Source: Robiginitomaculum sp036478975
GTDB lineage: Bacteria; Pseudomonadota; Alphaproteobacteria; Caulobacterales; Maricaulaceae
Reading direction: 5' to 3'
NCBI GenBank assembly: GCA_036478975.1
Contig: JAZGFA010000194.1
Coordinates: forward strand, 1-16,162
DNA: 16,162 nt
In this document: in pieces, positions 13,655-16,162 of the stretch
Layout of the letters: each line of letters begins with the position of its first letter
Position numbering within the stretch: the first letter of the stretch is position 1
Notes under the pieces: generated by a model
The model's database searches: none
The model's input: the letters and a program-made list of their open reading frames with translations, nothing else
What the model was told of the DNA's origin: nothing
Made by a program: the position numbers and the translations under genes

Positions 13655-15112
13655 CTATTTCCTTTGTGAGTAATTCGGCGCTTCGCGGGCAATAGCCACG
13701 TCGTGGACGTGGCTTTCTGTTAAGCCCGCATTGGTAATTTTCACAAATAGCGCGTTTTCGTGAAATTCAGATATGGTGCGTGATCCCGTATAGCCCATGG
13801 AGGCGCGAACTCCGCCAAGCAGTTGATGCAGGATGGGCGCGCTTGGCCCTTTATAGCCGACGCGGCCTTCAATGCCTTCGGGCACAAGCTTCATCGAGTC
13901 GGTGACTTCCTTTTGGAAATACCGGTCAGCGGAGCCGCGCGCCATGGCGGCAACGCTGCCCATGCCCCGATACGCCTTATAGGTGCGCCCTTGGAACAGG
14001 AATGTCTCGCCGGGGGTTTCTTCTGCCCCCGCAAGCAAAGAGCCAACCATGCAGGCCTCAGCCCCGGCGGCGAGGGCTTTCGCCATGTCGCCGGAAAATT
14101 TAATGCCGCCATCGGCGATGATAGGCACGCCGCTATCCTTGGCCGCGCGCACGCTGTCAATAATAGCCGTAAGCTGGGGCACGCCAACGCCGGCGACAAT
14201 GCGGGTGGTGCAGATAGAGCCGGGGCCAATGCCAACTTTTACGGCGTCAGCGCCCGCGTCAATCAGAGCGCGCGTTGCGTCATAGGTCGCCACATTACCG
14301 GCAATGATTTGCACATTGGGATAGGCTTTTTTAAGGCGCTGAACTTGCTCAATAACTTTAATAGAATGGCCGTGGGCCGTGTCGATAACAACGGCGTCAA
14401 CTCCCGCCCCTATCAAGGCCTCACAGCGGCTAAAGCCGGCGTCGCCAACCGTGCTGGCGGCGGCCACGCGCAAGCGGCCCTTATCGTCCTTACAGGCATC
14501 GGGATAGCTTTTGGCTTTTTCCATATCCTTGACCGTAATCAGGCCAACGCAGCGATACGCGTCATCGACAACCAAAATGCGTTCAATGCGGTGCTTATGC
14601 AGCAGCTTTTTCGCCTCGGCGTCGCTTGTGCCCTCTTTAACAGTGACAATTTCGCGGGTCATCAAATTGCCGACAAGCTCGGCACCGTCCGTGGCAAAGC
14701 GCACATCGCGATTAGTGACAATGCCGACAAGCTTGCCGGATTTTTCAATTACAGGAATGCCAGAAATTTTATGCTTTGATGCTAAAGCCCGTAGCTCATC
14801 AAGGGTGGCTTCGGGGTGAATTGTTACCGGATTGACGACCATGCCACTCTCGTAACGCTTTACTTTGAGCACTTCCTCGGCTTGCTCAGCTTCGGTCATA
14901 TTGCGGTGAATAACGCCAATGCCGCCCGCCTGCGCCATGACAATAGCCAGCGGCGCTTCGGTCACTGTATCCATAGCGGCGGACACAAGCGGAGCCTTAA
15001 GGGCAATGCCTTTAGTCAGTCTTGTGGTCAAATCGGCGTCAGCCGGAATTATGTCAGATGCGCGGGGTTGCAAAAGCACATCATCGAAGGTTAGTCCCTC
15101 GCGAATTTCCAT
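13655..15112 (-). CDS. guaB: Inosine-5'-monophosphate dehydrogenase
   Basis: 485 residues, the normal full length. The cytosolic enzyme oxidises IMP to XMP with NAD+, the rate-limiting step of GMP synthesis. The opening LTFDDVLLQP and SAAMDTVTE are typical. A pair of CBS domains (about 93-200), which bind adenine or guanine nucleotides and tune activity, is inserted in the TIM barrel. The catalytic loop GIGPGSICTTR carries Cys301, followed by ADGGIKFSGD, the GxMGSVAAM strand and the mobile flap that includes EGIEGRVGYKG. A good Shine-Dalgarno AGGAG precedes ATG by seven bases, but it lies inside a small hairpin (see the leader feature). It heads the run guaB, MAPEG, RsmB-like, guaA, with gaps of 9, 1 and 10 bases. 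Confidence 0.97.
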   Translation of the reverse strand: MEIREGLTFDDVLLQPRASDIIPADADLTTRLTKGIALKAPLVSAAMDTVTEAPLAIVMAQAGGIGVIHRNMTEAEQAEEVLKVKRYESGMVVNPVTIHPEATLDELRALASKHKISGIPVIEKSGKLVGIVTNRDVRFATDGAELVGNLMTREIVTVKEGTSDAEAKKLLHKHRIERILVVDDAYRCVGLITVKDMEKAKSYPDACKDDKGRLRVAAASTVGDAGFSRCEALIGAGVDAVVIDTAHGHSIKVIEQVQRLKKAYPNVQIIAGNVATYDATRALIDAGADAVKVGIGPGSICTTRIVAGVGVPQLTAIIDSVRAAKDSGVPIIADGGIKFSGDMAKALAAGAEACMVGSLLAGAEETPGETFLFQGRTYKAYRGMGSVAAMARGSADRYFQKEVTDSMKLVPEGIEGRVGYKGPSAPILHQLLGGVRASMGYTGSRTISEFHENALFVKITNAGLTESHVHDVAIAREAPNYSQRK

Positions 15113-15244
15113 AGGAATCTCCTAGTCTCTTGCGGTTGCGAATTAACAGATATTAACGCGCTAGGCTAGGACTAATGAAGATTTTATCGGAATGAATGTA
15201 GCTTATTTAAAAAGGGTTGCTATCGAGCGGTAAAAACTAGATTT
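15113..15244 (-). promoter_or_regulatory. guaB leader and probable promoter region
   Basis: The only sizeable gap in the housekeeping run, so it is a likely internal promoter. The best minus-strand boxes I see are TTTAAA, 17 bases, then GATAAAAT (about 15180-15211); both are weak. Closer to guaB, ATTAAC is directly repeated ten bases apart (15142-15147 and 15152-15157). The ribosome binding site AGGAG lies in TAGGA-GAT-TCCTA on the minus strand (15112-15124), a five-pair hairpin that reaches the A of the start codon. An upstream TCCTAG (minus strand, 15166-15171) could instead pair with CTAGGA (15120-15125). No known purine riboswitch fold was recognised. Confidence 0.4.
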
Positions 15245-15952
15245 CTACCCCTTAAAGCCCATGGCGACGAGGTACATTTCTGGGCTGCCGCCGCGAGAGC
15301 TGTCGGGTTTGGCGTGTTTGACGGTTTTAAAGCGCGTCTTGAGCATGGCGAGCATGGTGCGCTCGGCTCCGCCCTGGAACACTTTAGTGATGAAATGGCC
15401 GCCGGGTTTAAGCGTATCAATGGCAAATTCCGCCGCCGCCTCCACAAGGGCTACGGTGCGCAAATGATCGGTTCCGCGATGGCCGGTCGTATTGGCCGCA
15501 AGGTCTGACATAACGAGGTCAGGCGCCCCGCCGAGCATTTCTATAATAACTTCAGGGGCTTTTTCGTCCATAAAGTCCATTTGCACGAAGTCTAGCCCGC
15601 CAATGGGCTCCACAAAAATTAGGTCAATGCCGACGACTTTTGCCGCGCCGCGCGCAATGGCAATTTGTGTCCAGCCGCCCGGGGCCGCGCCCAAATCAGC
15701 GATAAGACAGCCCGGTGTCATCAGGCCGAATTTATCATCAAGCTCGATGAATTTAAATGCGGCGCGAGAGCGGTAGCCCAAAGCTTTGGCCTTGGCCACA
15801 TAGGGGTCATTAAGCTGTCTGCGTAGCCATAGGGTCGAGGAAATTTTACGTCCGCGCGCGGTCTTCACCCGCGTATCCATCATCCGAATATTGCTTTTGC
15901 GTCCGCCCTTAGCGGTAACCCGTCCACGGCGCGGTGTTTCGTCCTTACTCAT
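15245..15952 (-). CDS. rlmE: 23S rRNA (uridine-2'-O) methyltransferase RlmE (FtsJ/RrmJ)
   Basis: 235 residues. The enzyme methylates the 2'-hydroxyl of U2552 in the A-loop of 23S rRNA on the assembled large subunit, using S-adenosylmethionine. The SAM loop DLGAAPGGWTQ lies at 86-96. The catalytic tetrad is complete: Lys67 in SRAAFKFIE, Asp150 in MSDLA, Lys190 in ITKVFQGG, Glu225 in SPEMYLVA. The spacing matches the E. coli enzyme apart from a basic N-terminal extension of about 25-30 residues, rich in Arg and Lys, that may contact rRNA; this is common in alphaproteobacteria. ATG is preceded by AGAGGA, and the start overlaps the upstream ppx/gppA stop by eight bases, so the two are co-translated. 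Confidence 0.95.
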   Translation of the reverse strand: MSKDETPRRGRVTAKGGRKSNIRMMDTRVKTARGRKISSTLWLRRQLNDPYVAKAKALGYRSRAAFKFIELDDKFGLMTPGCLIADLGAAPGGWTQIAIARGAAKVVGIDLIFVEPIGGLDFVQMDFMDEKAPEVIIEMLGGAPDLVMSDLAANTTGHRGTDHLRTVALVEAAAEFAIDTLKPGGHFITKVFQGGAERTMLAMLKTRFKTVKHAKPDSSRGGSPEMYLVAMGFKG

Positions 15953-16162
15953 CGCTATTATCCTCTTGCACAGTCGGGGCGGGCTTAGGCTCTGGGGGCA
16001 GTTTAGGCTTTTGCGCCATAAGGCCCATTAATAGGCCTTCGCGTAGCCCCCTATCGGCCACGCGAATACGCTCGGCGGGCCATTGGGTCAAGAGAACATC
16101 CATAATTGCGCAGCCAGCCACCAGTAGTGAGGCGCGATCATCGCCTATGCACGGCTCTTCGG
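15945..16162 (-). CDS. Ppx/GppA phosphatase family protein, only the C-terminal 71 residues visible
   Basis: Reading leftward from the window edge, the frame gives EEPCIGDDRASLLVAGCAIM, then a stretch with RIRVADRGLREGLLMGLM, which matches the ending of exopolyphosphatase / guanosine pentaphosphate phosphatase proteins (AxIVAGAxIL and VSDRGLREGLL patterns). It then has a Pro/Glu-rich tail to TAA at 15947-15945. The stop overlaps the rlmE start (ATGAGTAA). Family members hydrolyse polyphosphate or pppGpp in the cytosol; which substrate is used cannot be decided from this end. A Ppx/GppA gene directly before rlmE is a familiar alphaproteobacterial arrangement. The start is outside the window. 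Confidence 0.85.
   Translation of the reverse strand, partial: EEPCIGDDRASLLVAGCAIMDVLLTQWPAERIRVADRGLREGLLMGLMAQKPKLPPEPKPAPTVQEDNSDE

Noticed and set aside
13823..14779. Long 318-codon open frame on the plus strand opposite guaB
   Set aside because: It lies wholly antisense to an unmistakable full-length guaB, and its translation shows no family motif. It is a by-product of the codon use of guaB.
15142..15157. CtrA box before guaB
   Set aside because: TTAA halves are separated by six bases, not seven, so it does not fit the consensus.
15113..15244. Purine riboswitch or guanidine-type aptamer before guaB
   Set aside because: No three-way-junction core or conserved loop motifs visible; only small local hairpins.

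Overview
The window looks like a chromosomal segment of an alphaproteobacterium. The evidence is a ppx/gppA-rlmE-guaB-MAPEG-RsmB-guaA gene order, an ATP-type PEP carboxykinase, and large autotransporter and outer-membrane proteins with the helix-plus-barrel style common in that class. Features of Caulobacterales/Hyphomonadaceae-like marine lineages fit best, but the genus cannot be read from the sequence. GC is moderate, no stop codon appears reassigned, and I saw no insertion sequence, integrase, tRNA, rRNA or CRISPR array.

Layout. (1) 1-978, plus strand: the 3' three fifths of pckA, closed by a strong bidirectional hairpin terminator (about 993-1029) shared with the convergent gene. (2) 1047-10145: a cell-surface and sensing block. 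It holds a 1109-aa secreted autotransporter with five PKD/Ig-like repeats (minus). Divergent from it is a PAS-LuxR-HTH regulator fused to an alpha/beta-hydrolase domain whose catalytic Ser and His are replaced (plus). Then, convergent to the regulator, comes a two-gene minus-strand unit: a 148-aa secreted four-cysteine protein, followed three bases later by a 1098-aa outer-membrane barrel protein with copper-amine-oxidase-N-like repeats and calcium-binding SdrD-like domains. (3) 10305-16162, minus strand: a tightly packed housekeeping run, transcribed from the right edge leftward: ppx/gppA (3' end), rlmE, guaB, a MAPEG membrane protein, an RsmB-family rRNA methyltransferase and guaA. Only the 132-base gap before guaB leaves room for an internal promoter.

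How the parts relate. guaB and guaA encode the two steps from IMP to GMP. The methyltransferases RlmE and RsmB-like act on ribosomal RNA, so this cluster couples guanine nucleotide supply with ribosome maturation; the Ppx/GppA protein belongs to the family that handles polyphosphate or pppGpp. pckA is the gluconeogenic entry enzyme and is unrelated to its neighbours in pathway. The surface block between pckA and guaA is the accessory part. I infer that the LuxR-type protein is a ligand sensor, with its non-catalytic hydrolase fold as the sensing domain, and that it may control the divergent autotransporter through the shared 254-base intergenic region, which carries a perfect CCCCATATGGGG palindrome. 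That link is inference from position only.

The most interesting items are the degenerate hydrolase-LuxR sensor, the Ig-like (rather than beta-helical) autotransporter passenger with Lys-rich inserts, the hybrid 1098-aa barrel protein, and two unexplained nucleic-acid structures: a 27-base near-palindrome at 10232-10258, and competing hairpins over the guaB ribosome binding site.
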